DNA of 64,000 nt from an uncultured Bacteroidota bacterium (GCA_902622575.1 CACNQJ010000002.1:62001-126000), one strand, 5' to 3'. Counted from the first letter of the stretch, positions 9,364 through 18,919 are shown. The notes: generated by a model not told the origin, from the sequence alone. Numbers and translations are program-made.

Positions 9364-10638
9364 TTAGAATAAGTCGTCGCTTGTAATACTTTGGGTTCTT
9401 TTACTATAGTTTATAGATCTTTTAACAAAGAAATCTCCATGTTTAGTTCCGATGATTTCATCATCAAACCATTCAGTCTGTGAAACTAAATCTTGGTCAA
9501 TATCGAAAACTTTATCAATACCAATACTCTCCAGTGAGTTATTGAATCTGTTTTTTAGAAATTCATTAACGACTGCCTTGGGCAAGAAATCTAGTTCTCC
9601 TTTTTCAAAAATCCAGTCAACAACATCTTTCTCTGCTTCAAAAGCTTCTTTACACATGTTTTGAATGTTTTTGTGATATTCCTTTGTAAACCAGTCTGGA
9701 TTTTCTTTTTGAAGAATTTTTATTAGGTCTATACCAAAATCACCATGAATTTGCTCTTCTTTAGATGTAGCCTCGACTACGTTAGAGATTCCTTTGAGCA
9801 TATTTTTATGTTTGTTGAATGCCATGATTATTAAGAATTGAGAAAATAAAGAAACATGTTCAATAAATAATGAGAATAAAAGAATAGATTCTGCGTACTC
9901 TCTATTGTCATCGCTTCTTGAATTTTTCAATGCAGTTTCTAGATACCTAACTCTTTTCATGATGGCTGGTTTCTTTTTGAGTTTTTTAAACTCATTGTTC
10001 AAACCTAAAATTTCCAACAGGTGGGAATAGGCATCTGCATGTCTAACTTCACTTTCTGCAAAAGTTGAACCTACCGAACCAATTTCTGGTTTTGGGACTC
10101 TGTGGTATAAATCACCCCAAAATGATTTAACGGCTACTTCAATTTGAGAAATTGCCAACATTGTATTTTTAATTGCGCTTCTTTCCGAATCGGACAAGCG
10201 TGATTTAAAATCTTGAATGTCACTTGTAAAATTGAATTCAGAATGAATCCAATAAGAATGTCTGATAGCTGGAACATACTCATAGAGATGCGGATACTCG
10301 TATGGTTTTAAGTTAATTCGTTTTTCGAAAAGATCGGTTTGTCTTTGTTGTGCTCTTTTGTTTCTATATAATATGTAGGCTTTAGCAGCTTCCTTGAACT
10401 CACTTTCCATTAATTGTGTTTCAACAACATCCTGAACCTCTTCAATTGTAGGAACGTATTCTTGATCCTTCTTTTTTCTTTCTAGTAGTGTCTTGTAAAC
10501 GGATAGCGCAACATTCTGTGCACTCTCAGTGTTTCCTGATTCTACAGCAAGCATGGCTTTATTAATGGCTCCTGTAATCTTATCCAGCTGGAAAGATTTG
10601 GTGCTGTAGTCTCTCTTGATGATATGTTCTATCTCCAT
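9364..10638 (-). CDS. nrdB: Ribonucleoside-diphosphate reductase beta subunit with N-terminal ATP-cone
   Basis: 424 residues, longer than ordinary NrdB because residues about 1-95 form an ATP-cone (IKRDYSTKSFQLDKITGAI at the start, EEAAKAYILYR-type end). The ferritin-like core follows. By alignment with E. coli R2, metal ligands are about E167, E197, H200, E260, E295 and H298, and Y204 sits at the Tyr122 position. The C-terminus ends SDDLF, the peptide that docks on NrdA. From the literature I know that NrdB of the flavobacterium Leeuwenhoekiella blandensis carries such a cone, uses it for dATP inhibition and binds a dimanganese centre; the same is likely here. A long untranslated region precedes it. 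Confidence 0.96.
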   Translation of the reverse strand: MEIEHIIKRDYSTKSFQLDKITGAINKAMLAVESGNTESAQNVALSVYKTLLERKKKDQEYVPTIEEVQDVVETQLMESEFKEAAKAYILYRNKRAQQRQTDLFEKRINLKPYEYPHLYEYVPAIRHSYWIHSEFNFTSDIQDFKSRLSDSERSAIKNTMLAISQIEVAVKSFWGDLYHRVPKPEIGSVGSTFAESEVRHADAYSHLLEILGLNNEFKKLKKKPAIMKRVRYLETALKNSRSDDNREYAESILLFSLFIEHVSLFSQFLIIMAFNKHKNMLKGISNVVEATSKEEQIHGDFGIDLIKILQKENPDWFTKEYHKNIQNMCKEAFEAEKDVVDWIFEKGELDFLPKAVVNEFLKNRFNNSLESIGIDKVFDIDQDLVSQTEWFDDEIIGTKHGDFFVKRSINYSKRTQSITSDDLF

Positions 10639-11114
10639 AATTATTTTAAAATTCTATTAATTGATTGGTAAAAAAACGATTTTACAATAGTAAAGTTCTA
10701 ATTTATTTTACCCGCTTTAAAATGGTGGTTACATAAGTTTTTAACAAAATTTTCAACATTATTTTTTGATCACATGAGCACTTTAAATACCCAAATATTA
10801 TGCCATAAATGACAGTGCTTTAGCAATAAAAAAATTAAATAATTTAGGGATCTTTAGTAAAATTTATTAATACGTAAAGTTCTGAAACAGTGAATATTAA
10901 AGGCTCCATATATTAATATCACTGCTACTTACTCTTACTTATTGTTGCCAAAAAAAATAACTTAAGTATTGACTTTGTACATTACAAAAATCTTACAATT
11001 ATTTTGTAGGTTTTTTGAACTATTCTAAAACTTATTAAAAATTAGTGTAGTTTTTTTTGGATTATAATATTCTTTTTTGGGGGTAAAAATTCAAATAGCT
11101 TTTAAAGCTTTAAA
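10639..11114. other. 476-base intergenic region upstream of nrdB
   Basis: The longest gene-free stretch of the window. It should hold the nrdB-nrdA promoter and leader (minus strand) and lies downstream of the PhoR-like kinase gene. I find no convincing coding frame, tRNA or strong hairpin. The ten-base sequence GTAAAGTTCT occurs twice in direct orientation (10690-10699 and 10874-10883). No clear TAnnTTTG box is visible on the minus strand. It could contain regulator sites or a small RNA, but nothing identifies one. Confidence 0.5.
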
Positions 11115-12143
11115 TTATTTAGATTTTTCTAAACTAAATGAAAATTCAGATCCAACCCCGTATTCACTTTCGACATATATTTTTTCATCGTGCGAATCAA
11201 TTATATGTTTTACAATTGAAAGTCCCAGTCCAGATCCACCAGCACTTCTGCTACCACTTTTATCAATTCTAAAAAATCTTTCAAAAATTCTAGTGTAATT
11301 TTCTTTTTCAAAACCAACACCATTATCAGTCACTCTAACTATTATCTTATTTTCATTCAAGTTTTGAATTACAACTTCTGTGGTTCCGTTGTCTTTTCCA
11401 TACTTTATTGAATTATCAATCAGGTTTGTTAAAACTTGCTCAATTTTTTCTTTGTCCGCATTTACATTTGTTTCAATTTCATTTTCTTGATCTACTATAA
11501 ACTCAATATTTTTCTTTTTTGCAGTAAATTCAAGCATCTCAAAAACATTTTGAATAAGCTCAATTATATCAAACCTTTTTCTATTTAAATTAGATTCTCC
11601 TCTTTCAATTTTTGTAATCAAATCTAAATCTTTGACAATCAAGTTTAGCCTCTCGATAGCTTTAGACGCGGTTTTTAAATATTTTTTATTAACTGCTTTG
11701 TCTTTCAATGCACCATCAAGCAATGTTAAAATATAACTTTGGCTAGTAAAAAGTGGAGTTTTAATTTCATGAGCGAGATTACCAATGAACTCTCTTCTGA
11801 ATGATTCTTGTTTTTTCATTTCGCTGTATTCTGATTTTCTTTTTGAATCATAATCTTTAATCTCATTAACTAATTCCTCCATGTTCGTATTAACAGTCTG
11901 ACGCATATCTTCCTTAGGCAATATATCCTTCGTGATTTCCTTTAATTTTTTGTATAAAAAATACCTAGTATATAAAACTCCAACTATATATAAAGTGATA
12001 AAAACTATCACTAGAATTTTAAAAAAACCAATAAAATTTATTGAATCACTATTATTAATTATTAATAAAATAAAAAATGAGATAAATATTGAAGCTATTA
12101 ATGATATTAATATTAATAAAAGTCTTCTTTTAATTTTAGGCAT
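11115..12143 (-). CDS. Sensor histidine kinase, PhoR-like
   Basis: 342 residues. Two transmembrane helices (about 8-30 and 38-58) with almost no periplasmic loop, then a linker, HisKA with H125 in LAHEIKTPLF, and a HATPase domain with NSIKYG (N box), DNGVGFE (G1) and GGSGLGLSIV (G2). The short external loop and LAHEIKTPL motif match PhoR. It starts one base downstream of the response regulator stop, giving a regulator-kinase operon, and the phosphate transporter and porin genes lie just upstream, so phosphate sensing is the likely role. The C-terminal end is complete. Confidence 0.88.
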   Translation of the reverse strand: MPKIKRRLLLILISLIASIFISFFILLIINNSDSINFIGFFKILVIVFITLYIVGVLYTRYFLYKKLKEITKDILPKEDMRQTVNTNMEELVNEIKDYDSKRKSEYSEMKKQESFRREFIGNLAHEIKTPLFTSQSYILTLLDGALKDKAVNKKYLKTASKAIERLNLIVKDLDLITKIERGESNLNRKRFDIIELIQNVFEMLEFTAKKKNIEFIVDQENEIETNVNADKEKIEQVLTNLIDNSIKYGKDNGTTEVVIQNLNENKIIVRVTDNGVGFEKENYTRIFERFFRIDKSGSRSAGGSGLGLSIVKHIIDSHDEKIYVESEYGVGSEFSFSLEKSK

Positions 12144-12824
12144 TTAGTTTTCAAATTTATAACCTACACCTTTTATGGTTTTTATATGTTTTTCTCCAAT
12201 CTTTTCTCTGAGCTTTCTTATATGGACATCAATCGTTCTATCTCCAACAATATCAAGACTTCCCCATACTTTATTCATTATCTCTTCTCTGGTAAAAACT
12301 TTTTCAGGTTTGGATCCTAATAAAAATAATAATTCAAATTCTTTTCTTGGCAACAATATTTCGTTTTTATTATTTACAACAAGATATTTTTCTCTATTAA
12401 TTTTTAAGGAACCAAAATCTAAAATTTTTGAATAGGAATTTTCTGATTTAATTTTTTTAGCAATGTTGGAAATCTTTTTAAGTAGAATTTTTGGTTTTAC
12501 GGGTTTAGAAATATAATCATCAGCCCCAGCATCATAAGCTGAAATTTGAGTGTAGTCTTCGCTTCTTGCAGAAAGAAAAATTATAATTGTATTGCTAAGT
12601 TTATCAATCTTTCTAATTTCAGAGCATGCTTCAATGCCTGACATTTCAGGCATCATAACGTCCATTAAAATTATGTCGGGAAGAAATTTTTTTGCTTTTT
12701 TAATTGCCTTTATTCCATTATTTGCAGATTTTACAAAATAGCCTGAATTGTTTAAATTATATTTTAAAATTTCAATGATATCTAAATCATCGTCTACAAC
12801 TAAAATTTTTAGCGATTCTTTCAA
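12144..12824 (-). CDS. OmpR/PhoB-family response regulator
   Basis: 226 residues. The receiver domain (about 5-120) has the acidic pocket D11/D12, phospho-acceptor D55 (ILMDVMMPE), a Ser in FLSARS and K103 in ISKPVKP. A winged-helix DNA-binding domain follows (about 130-226) with REEIMNKVWG and DVHIRKLREKI. It pairs with the adjacent PhoR-like kinase. Its target genes may include the PiT transporter and porin immediately upstream, by analogy with PhoBR, but the sites are not known for this lineage. Confidence 0.9.
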   Translation of the reverse strand: MKESLKILVVDDDLDIIEILKYNLNNSGYFVKSANNGIKAIKKAKKFLPDIILMDVMMPEMSGIEACSEIRKIDKLSNTIIIFLSARSEDYTQISAYDAGADDYISKPVKPKILLKKISNIAKKIKSENSYSKILDFGSLKINREKYLVVNNKNEILLPRKEFELLFLLGSKPEKVFTREEIMNKVWGSLDIVGDRTIDVHIRKLREKIGEKHIKTIKGVGYKFEN

Positions 12825-12852
12825 TGTTTTAATAAACTAAAGCTTAAAAATA

Positions 12853-12867
12853 AAGTATAATATACTT
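12853..12867. promoter_or_regulatory. 15-base perfect palindrome upstream of the response regulator
   Basis: AAGTATA-A-TATACTT, a 7+1+7 inverted repeat, lies about 29 bases before the start of the PhoB-like gene and 42 bases after the PiT stop. Position and symmetry suit a dimeric-repressor or autoregulation site, or a promoter element; with AT-rich DNA, chance is also possible. Confidence 0.35.
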
Positions 12868-12908
12868 AAAAAAAAAACAGCCCAAGCGACCGTCTTTTTT
12901 TAAATGAA

Positions 12909-15233
12909 TTAAGATTTGGATGGTGTGTACATCTCTAGTAAGTTCATAGTTTTTTCTACTAAATCTTTGCTCTCAATTAAAATACTAAAATATAATGTTG
13001 TATTCTTTGGACTAGATTCATCCTTTTTAGTTCTAGAAATCTGAATATCAATTTTTTCTTTTAGAGAGGAATAGAGTTCTTGTTTTTTATCAATTACTTT
13101 ATTTAACTCTTTAAGGTTTTCGTTTGAGAAAATAAACTGTATTTCATTATATAAATTATTTAACTCCGAATCAATTTCTTGTAGTTCTCTTATTTGATTG
13201 AAGGTTAGATTTGTATGGTTATTATTAATGTGCTTGTACGTAATCTTTGAAATGTACTGTAAAGATTCTGCAATATCTTGCAGATAGGCTAAAACATTTA
13301 TATAGAAATTACTTGCACCTTTAATAGTTTCTTCATCTAGATTTTTAATGAAATAGAATAGATCATTTCTCAAGTCATCAACCTCTTCAGAATACTTAGA
13401 AACAGCTTTCCTATTTTTCTTTAGTGCGCTTAAATCTCCTTTAGCGAGTCCTTGAATTGATTGAGAATAAATCTTTTTAATTTTTTTCGAAGCTTTTGAC
13501 ATATTACTACTGCTTTCATCAATAACTCCTTGAATCGATTTACTTTCAGCTTTTGTTAATGCTTCAGAATTTTTTTCTTCCTCGAGTTCTTTTCTGTGAG
13601 AAACATAATTTCTACCTAAAATTAATAAGGCTGCAAATATTAAAATTGCAATTGCAGTTGGTCCTCCAAGGTGTATTAAAAATGCAATAACACCAGCAGC
13701 GGTAAATGCTATAAATGCTGTAAAGAACCATCCTCCAATTACATTCAATACACCTGCAACTCTATAGACAGCACTCTCAGATCCCCATGCTCTATCAGAA
13801 AGTGATGTACCCATGGCCACCATGAAAGTAACATAAGTGGTTGATAATGGTAATTTAAATGAAGTAGCAATTGAGATTAAAATTGCAGCTACCATCATAT
13901 TTACTGATGCCCTAATCATATCAAAAGCTGGTAATTCAACAGCCTTGTTAGAACTCATTTCTACAACTGGAACTTCAAATTGAGCATTAATCTTTTCTCT
14001 CAATTTTTTGGGAACTATTAAAGAGGTATAATTAGCTAGATTATATGAAAATCTAACCATTCCTCTAGATATAAAGTTTGGTTGAAATCTCTCTTTTGTA
14101 TCTCTTTGTCTTGCAAGATCAATTTCAGTCTTCGTCACCTTCTTTGCTTTTGATGATATCCAAAGAGTAACAACCATAACCATACCGGCCAGGAATAGTA
14201 GTAAATTAGGAGTTGGAACTTTGCTTGAGAGAACTTCCATTGAAAACATGTTTGCAGGAACACCCGAAGCTACCCAAGCTTCATATGATTGCCAAGCAGC
14301 AATAGGAACACCAATAAAGTTTACCAAGTCATTTCCTGCAAAAGCAAGAGCTAATGAAAATGTACCTACACCAATAATTAATTTATAAATATTTACTCTA
14401 AAAGAAAATATTAATATGTATGATATTAATGATAATAAAACAAAACTTACTAGTGATATCATAAACACTTCTGTCTCTAAGAAAGAGGATATTGTTGCTC
14501 CATCCAACAGATCGTAGCTCTCTTTTGCAAAAGATGTCCCTTTTATTCCTTTCATCAATATGAAGTATGAAATTGAGGTTAAAGCTACTCCTCCAAAAAC
14601 AGAACCAACCCACTTAGATTTTTGTTCATAGTTATAAGACAATAATGTTCTTGCAATAAATTGAACTAATGCTCCAACGGAAAATGCAATAAAAACAGAC
14701 AGCAAAATTCCAAGTATGATTTGGGATGCTTTTTCAACATTTATATAATTTACTAAATCACCGAATTCACTTCCAAGACCAGATATTTTTATTAGTGAAA
14801 CTGCAACAGCAGCTCCCAACAATTCAAAAACAATAGATACAGTTGTAGAGGTTGGAAGACCCAAAGTGTTGAAAAAATCTAATAATAATATATCAGTAAT
14901 CATAACGGCCATAAATATTATCATGATTTCAGAAAATAATAACATTTCAGGATTAAAAATTCCTTTTCTGGCAACCTCCATCATTCCACTTGAAAATACA
15001 GAACCAACTAATACTCCCAAACTAGCCAGTATCATAATTTTTCTAACAGAAATTGCCTTTGAGCCTAGCGCTGAATTTAAAAAATTTACTGCATCATTAC
15101 TTACACCAACAACAAGATCACCAATAGCTAAAAAAGCTAATGCGACAATCATTATAAAATATACATCCATATTATCAACGAAGTTTGTTAGTATATCGTT
15201 TCCTAAAAGTAATTGAAAGTTAAGTAAGTTCAT
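12909..15233 (-). CDS. Inorganic phosphate transporter, PiT family, with long C-terminal helical domain
   Basis: 774 residues, cation-coupled phosphate uptake across the inner membrane. The two inverted PiT signatures are present: GVSNDAVNFLNSALG near residue 43 and AGNDLVNFIGVP near 300, plus a third segment LPLSTTYVTFMVAMGTS near 470. After about residue 560 comes a polar helical and coiled-coil tail of about 200 residues, facing the cytoplasm, that ordinary PiT proteins (about 400-500 residues) lack. The tail resembles PhoU-like helical regulators in length and composition, but I see no PhoU signature. It follows the porin gene two bases upstream, and the two-component pair lies downstream, forming a phosphate cluster. 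Confidence 0.9.
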   Translation of the reverse strand: MNLLNFQLLLGNDILTNFVDNMDVYFIMIVALAFLAIGDLVVGVSNDAVNFLNSALGSKAISVRKIMILASLGVLVGSVFSSGMMEVARKGIFNPEMLLFSEIMIIFMAVMITDILLLDFFNTLGLPTSTTVSIVFELLGAAVAVSLIKISGLGSEFGDLVNYINVEKASQIILGILLSVFIAFSVGALVQFIARTLLSYNYEQKSKWVGSVFGGVALTSISYFILMKGIKGTSFAKESYDLLDGATISSFLETEVFMISLVSFVLLSLISYILIFSFRVNIYKLIIGVGTFSLALAFAGNDLVNFIGVPIAAWQSYEAWVASGVPANMFSMEVLSSKVPTPNLLLFLAGMVMVVTLWISSKAKKVTKTEIDLARQRDTKERFQPNFISRGMVRFSYNLANYTSLIVPKKLREKINAQFEVPVVEMSSNKAVELPAFDMIRASVNMMVAAILISIATSFKLPLSTTYVTFMVAMGTSLSDRAWGSESAVYRVAGVLNVIGGWFFTAFIAFTAAGVIAFLIHLGGPTAIAILIFAALLILGRNYVSHRKELEEEKNSEALTKAESKSIQGVIDESSSNMSKASKKIKKIYSQSIQGLAKGDLSALKKNRKAVSKYSEEVDDLRNDLFYFIKNLDEETIKGASNFYINVLAYLQDIAESLQYISKITYKHINNNHTNLTFNQIRELQEIDSELNNLYNEIQFIFSNENLKELNKVIDKKQELYSSLKEKIDIQISRTKKDESSPKNTTLYFSILIESKDLVEKTMNLLEMYTPSKS

Positions 15234-15235
15234 AA

Positions 15236-16231
15236 TTATATTTTTATTTCAGCATTTATAAATACCATAGATTTATTATTAATTGAATTATCAGTGTAAT
15301 TATAGTTTCTATAATTTAAATTGAGCTTAAATCCTTTAGTGACTAGGTGCTCGTATCCCAAGATTATAAGCTTACCATCTTTCCCCAAGTTCCAATTCTC
15401 AGTGGCTCCATCAAGTGTGTTTGATATTAAAGAGTCATATCTGAAAAAAATATTTGAATTTTTAGATAAATTTTGTGAGACATACCCCGAAAATCCTGAT
15501 AGGTTGTGGTCACTAAAAGGATCTTTATATGTTTTTCCATTTAACATCTCATTGTACTCTAATCCAACTCTTGTGTTCTTTTTTTTATATCCTATAAAAT
15601 ATCCTGTATTAACGAGGTTAAAATTATCAACTGATGATTGTGAGTCATAATATATTTTTGCTGAAAGTCCATTGTTAAATACGTATATTAAATTTCCTCC
15701 AATTTTTATAAATCCAATATCATCTTGAACATTTTTATATCCTTCACCATTCAATGCAAACAAGTTTAAATCAATTTTTTCAGATAGTTTAATTTCAGCA
15801 TTAACTCCTAAATCTGCACTGCTCCCAAATTTGTTTTCGTCTTGAAAAGTTTTGTACATATATCTATATCCCCAAATGGATTCTTGATACTTGAATTGTT
15901 TGTTTCCAATCATACCTAAACTTAACTTGAAATTATTTTTAACTTTCCAATCCAGTTGAGCTATTTTTAGAAAAGCAGTGTAATCACTCCCTGAGTTATT
16001 TTTACCAACGTCGAACGTGACCTTAGAAGAAATTTTTTCGGAGATTTTATATTCATAGCCAAAGTATGCTCTTTTTATTTCAAAAGCATTTTTCTTCAAA
16101 GCATCATTGGAAAAATCTTTATTAAAATTCCAATAAACCCTAGTAGAAACTTTACCTTTGTTTTGTTGACTATAGATTTCAAATCCAAAAAAGATTATGG
16201 ATATTGTTAAAATAAATTTAGTTTGTTTCAT
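15236..16231 (-). CDS. Outer-membrane porin, phosphate-selective (OprO/OprP-like)
   Basis: 331 residues with a signal peptide (about 1-21, ending FEIYSQ). The rest is rich in alternating beta-strand patterns with an aromatic-rich barrel, ending in a typical outer-membrane strand (FINAEIKI). The region FEIKRAYFGYEYKISEKIS and the DVGKN segment resemble the phosphate-selective porin family O/P. Gene order porin-PiT (two-base gap) supports an outer-membrane entry channel for phosphate. Ion selectivity cannot be read from the sequence. Confidence 0.78.
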   Translation of the reverse strand: MKQTKFILTISIIFFGFEIYSQQNKGKVSTRVYWNFNKDFSNDALKKNAFEIKRAYFGYEYKISEKISSKVTFDVGKNNSGSDYTAFLKIAQLDWKVKNNFKLSLGMIGNKQFKYQESIWGYRYMYKTFQDENKFGSSADLGVNAEIKLSEKIDLNLFALNGEGYKNVQDDIGFIKIGGNLIYVFNNGLSAKIYYDSQSSVDNFNLVNTGYFIGYKKKNTRVGLEYNEMLNGKTYKDPFSDHNLSGFSGYVSQNLSKNSNIFFRYDSLISNTLDGATENWNLGKDGKLIILGYEHLVTKGFKLNLNYRNYNYTDNSINNKSMVFINAEIKI

Positions 16232-16285
16232 TTATATTATGTTGATACAAATTTCTGCTTTCTTTAAAATAGTAATGTTAACTCA

Positions 16286-17125
16286 ATGTTAAGAATTAAG
16301 ACAAAATATTTATATGTATTAGTATGTTTTATAGCACTTAATAAATTATTTAGTCAAGAAGTTGTTACAGACATTGCTCTTTCAAAAAAATTGGATGAAA
16401 CTTCAGGGTTGGAAATGGTCAATAATACACTAATAACTATTAATGATTCTGGAAATAAACCTGTATTATTTTATTTGGATAAAAAAGGAAATATTCTAAA
16501 TGAAAGAAAATTAGATTGTTGTAAAAATAACGATTGGGAGAGTTTAGCAGCTGATAAAAATCATATCTACATTGCTGACTTTGGGAACAATTATGATACT
16601 AGAAAAAATTTATCAATTATTAAAATCCCAATCCAAAAGTCTTCTAATGAAAATGTTGAGGTTATAAACTTTTCATACCCCGAACAAATAAAGTTTAATA
16701 CAATTTATCGTTCATCACAATATGATGCTGAGGCACTAATTTCTATAAATGATAATCTAATAATTTTCACAAAAAATAAATTAAAAAAAATTACAGAGAT
16801 TTATTCTCTTCCCAAAAATGGAGGAAATTACCAGGCAAAAAAAATAGGCAGTATAGATACAAAATCAATAGTTACTGGAGCTGATTTTGATAAAAAAACA
16901 AGTACCCTTGCTTTAACATCAACTATTTTATTTGATGATTACTACATCCAAATCATAAACGATTTTAATTTCAATAATCAAAATCACAAAATTGACACTT
17001 ATAAAATTCCAATAGGCAAAACACAAGTTGAGTCAATAAAAATTATAGATCCTACAACATTTTGGATAACCTCTGAGGATGAGAGCAGCAGCTCAAGTGC
17101 AAGATTGATGAAAGTCAAATTGTAA
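16286..17125 (+). CDS. Secreted beta-propeller-like protein, function unknown
   Basis: 279 residues with a signal peptide (about 1-23, ending KLFSQ). Repeated hydrophobic strands with motifs such as ITINDSGN and HIYIADFGNN resemble SdiA-regulated/esterase-like propeller proteins. No catalytic motif or C-terminal type IX sorting domain is visible. It lies divergent from the porin gene and 19 bases before dgt, so it may be co-transcribed with dgt, but no functional link follows. Confidence 0.6.
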   Translation: MLRIKTKYLYVLVCFIALNKLFSQEVVTDIALSKKLDETSGLEMVNNTLITINDSGNKPVLFYLDKKGNILNERKLDCCKNNDWESLAADKNHIYIADFGNNYDTRKNLSIIKIPIQKSSNENVEVINFSYPEQIKFNTIYRSSQYDAEALISINDNLIIFTKNKLKKITEIYSLPKNGGNYQAKKIGSIDTKSIVTGADFDKKTSTLALTSTILFDDYYIQIINDFNFNNQNHKIDTYKIPIGKTQVESIKIIDPTTFWITSEDESSSSSARLMKVKL

Positions 17126-17144
17126 AAATATTTAAATTGCATAT

Positions 17145-18464
17145 ATGAAATGGGAAAACCTTTTATCATTAAAAAGACATGGGGATAGTTTAAAAAGACT
17201 TCGTTCAGAGCAAGATGAAACAAGAGTTGGATTTGATGTTGACTATGATAGAATTGTTTTTTCTTCTTTTTTTAGAACTCTACAAGACAAAACACAAGTT
17301 GTACCATTTTCTAAAACCAGTTTTGTTCACACTAGGCTTACTCATAGTCTAGAAGTTTCTGTTGTTGGAAGAAGCTTAGGACGGACAGTTGGTCAGTATA
17401 TATTAAATAAATATCCTTACTTAAATCAAACTCATGGATTTCAAGTAAACGATTTTGGAAGCATCGTTGCAGCTGCCTGTCTAGCACATGACATAGGTAA
17501 TCCTCCATTTGGACATAGCGGAGAATCTTCTATAGGAGATTTTTTTAAAATTGGAGACGGACAAAAATATAAAAGTGAGTTAACAAAAGTTCAGTATAAT
17601 GACCTATGTAATTTTGAGGGAAATGCCAATGGTTTTAAAATCTTAACTGAAAGTAAGATTGGTTCGCCTGGTGGACTGAGACTAAGTTATGCAACTCTAG
17701 GCGCCTTCACAAAGTATCCAAAAGCTTCTTTACCGATGGAGCCAACCAAAAATATTAAAGATAAAAAGTATGGTTTTTTTTCAAATCAGTATGATTTCTT
17801 TGATGAAATTGCAATTGAACTTGGACTTAAAGTTGGAGATTACAATTACAACAGACACCCATTAGCATTTTTAGTTGAGGCAGCTGATGACATATGTTAC
17901 ACTCTTATTGATTTTGAAGATGGAATAAATTTAGATTGGATTCCTGAGGAATATGCTCTTGAGTATTTAGTAAAGTTAGTTAAGGATACAATTGATAAAG
18001 AAAAGTATTCTAAAATGGGATTAAAGTCTCAGAGAATTGCATACTTAAGAGCTTTAGCAATAAATACTTTAATCAACGAAGCAGTTAAAATATACATAGA
18101 AAATGAAGATAAAATTTTAGATGGATCATTTGATAAATCTTTAATGTCAACAAGTAATTTTAAAGCTCAAATGGATGGTATAATTGATATTAGTGTTGAA
18201 AAAGTTTATAAATCTAAAGAAGTAATTGAAAAAGAACTCACAGGATATAAGGTTTTAAATTTTCTATTAAAGACTTTTACAAATTCAGTTATAAATTGGA
18301 GAGATGATAAGGTTAATGCCTTTGACGAATTAGCTCTTGAATGTATACCAAAAGAATATCTAAATAAAGAAACTGACTTATATTCTAGTCTTTTAGATGT
18401 AAGTTGTTTTATAGCTAGCTTAACAGATGGTTTAGCACTTGAATGGTACAAAAAATTAAGCTAA
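17145..18464 (+). CDS. dgt: Deoxyguanosinetriphosphate triphosphohydrolase
   Basis: 439 residues. An HD-domain enzyme that cleaves dGTP (or other dNTPs) to the nucleoside and tripolyphosphate. Metal ligands are H67 in HTRLTHSLEV, H115-D116 in AHDIGNPPFGH and a later Asp in the EAADDICY segment. The length and motifs match the large bacterial dGTPases. Its stop overlaps the tadA start (TAATG), so the two are co-transcribed. Confidence 0.93.
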   Translation: MKWENLLSLKRHGDSLKRLRSEQDETRVGFDVDYDRIVFSSFFRTLQDKTQVVPFSKTSFVHTRLTHSLEVSVVGRSLGRTVGQYILNKYPYLNQTHGFQVNDFGSIVAAACLAHDIGNPPFGHSGESSIGDFFKIGDGQKYKSELTKVQYNDLCNFEGNANGFKILTESKIGSPGGLRLSYATLGAFTKYPKASLPMEPTKNIKDKKYGFFSNQYDFFDEIAIELGLKVGDYNYNRHPLAFLVEAADDICYTLIDFEDGINLDWIPEEYALEYLVKLVKDTIDKEKYSKMGLKSQRIAYLRALAINTLINEAVKIYIENEDKILDGSFDKSLMSTSNFKAQMDGIIDISVEKVYKSKEVIEKELTGYKVLNFLLKTFTNSVINWRDDKVNAFDELALECIPKEYLNKETDLYSSLLDVSCFIASLTDGLALEWYKKLS

Positions 18465-18919
18465 TGAATCAAAAAGAAAAAGATATTTTTTTCATGAATA
18501 AAGCAATATCTGAGGCTAAAGCTGCATTTGAAAAAGATGAAGTTCCAGTGGGTGCCGTTATTGTCTCAAATGATAAAATTATTGCAAGAGCTCATAATCT
18601 CACAGAGAGGTTAAACGATGTCACTGCTCATGCTGAAATGCAAGCTATTACATCAGCTGCAAATCATCTGGGAGGTAAATACTTAAAGGATTGTACATTA
18701 TATGTAACCTTGGAACCATGTCAAATGTGTGCAGGAGCTATGTATTGGGCTCAATTAACAAGGCTAGTTTTTGGGGCTAGTGACCCACACAGGGGATATA
18801 GAAAATTAAAGACCACATTACACCCTAAAACAAAAGTTTCTTATGGTGTTTTATCAAAAGAGTGTAAATTATTAATTGATGCTTTTTTTATAAAAAAAAG
18901 AAAACTTAAAAAACTTTAG
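18464..18919 (+). CDS. tadA: tRNA-specific adenosine deaminase
   Basis: 151 residues. Converts A34 to inosine in tRNA-Arg(ACG). Zinc site H56-A-E58 (TAHAEMQAI) and C86-x-x-C89 (EPCQMCAG); the MYWAQLTRLVFGASD segment is typical. The start is ATG 18464 inside the dgt stop codon; an upstream ATG at 18443 would only add seven residues from within dgt. It overlaps the convergent small membrane gene by four bases. Confidence 0.95.
   Translation: MNQKEKDIFFMNKAISEAKAAFEKDEVPVGAVIVSNDKIIARAHNLTERLNDVTAHAEMQAITSAANHLGGKYLKDCTLYVTLEPCQMCAGAMYWAQLTRLVFGASDPHRGYRKLKTTLHPKTKVSYGVLSKECKLLIDAFFIKKRKLKKL

Noticed and set aside
389-10922. 16-base identical sequence (ATTAATATCACTGCTA) in gpsA and in the nrd leader
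   Set aside because: A match of this size is expected by chance in 64 kb of AT-rich DNA, and one copy is coding.
12871-12900. Terminator between the PiT and response-regulator genes
   Set aside because: T- and A-tracts flank a GC-richer core, but the core pairs poorly, so I do not list it as a terminator.
14866-15216. Open frames antisense to strong genes (for example opposite the PiT, bacilliredoxin and kinase genes)
   Set aside because: They mirror the codon pattern of the real genes, lack recognisable domains and have no independent start signals.
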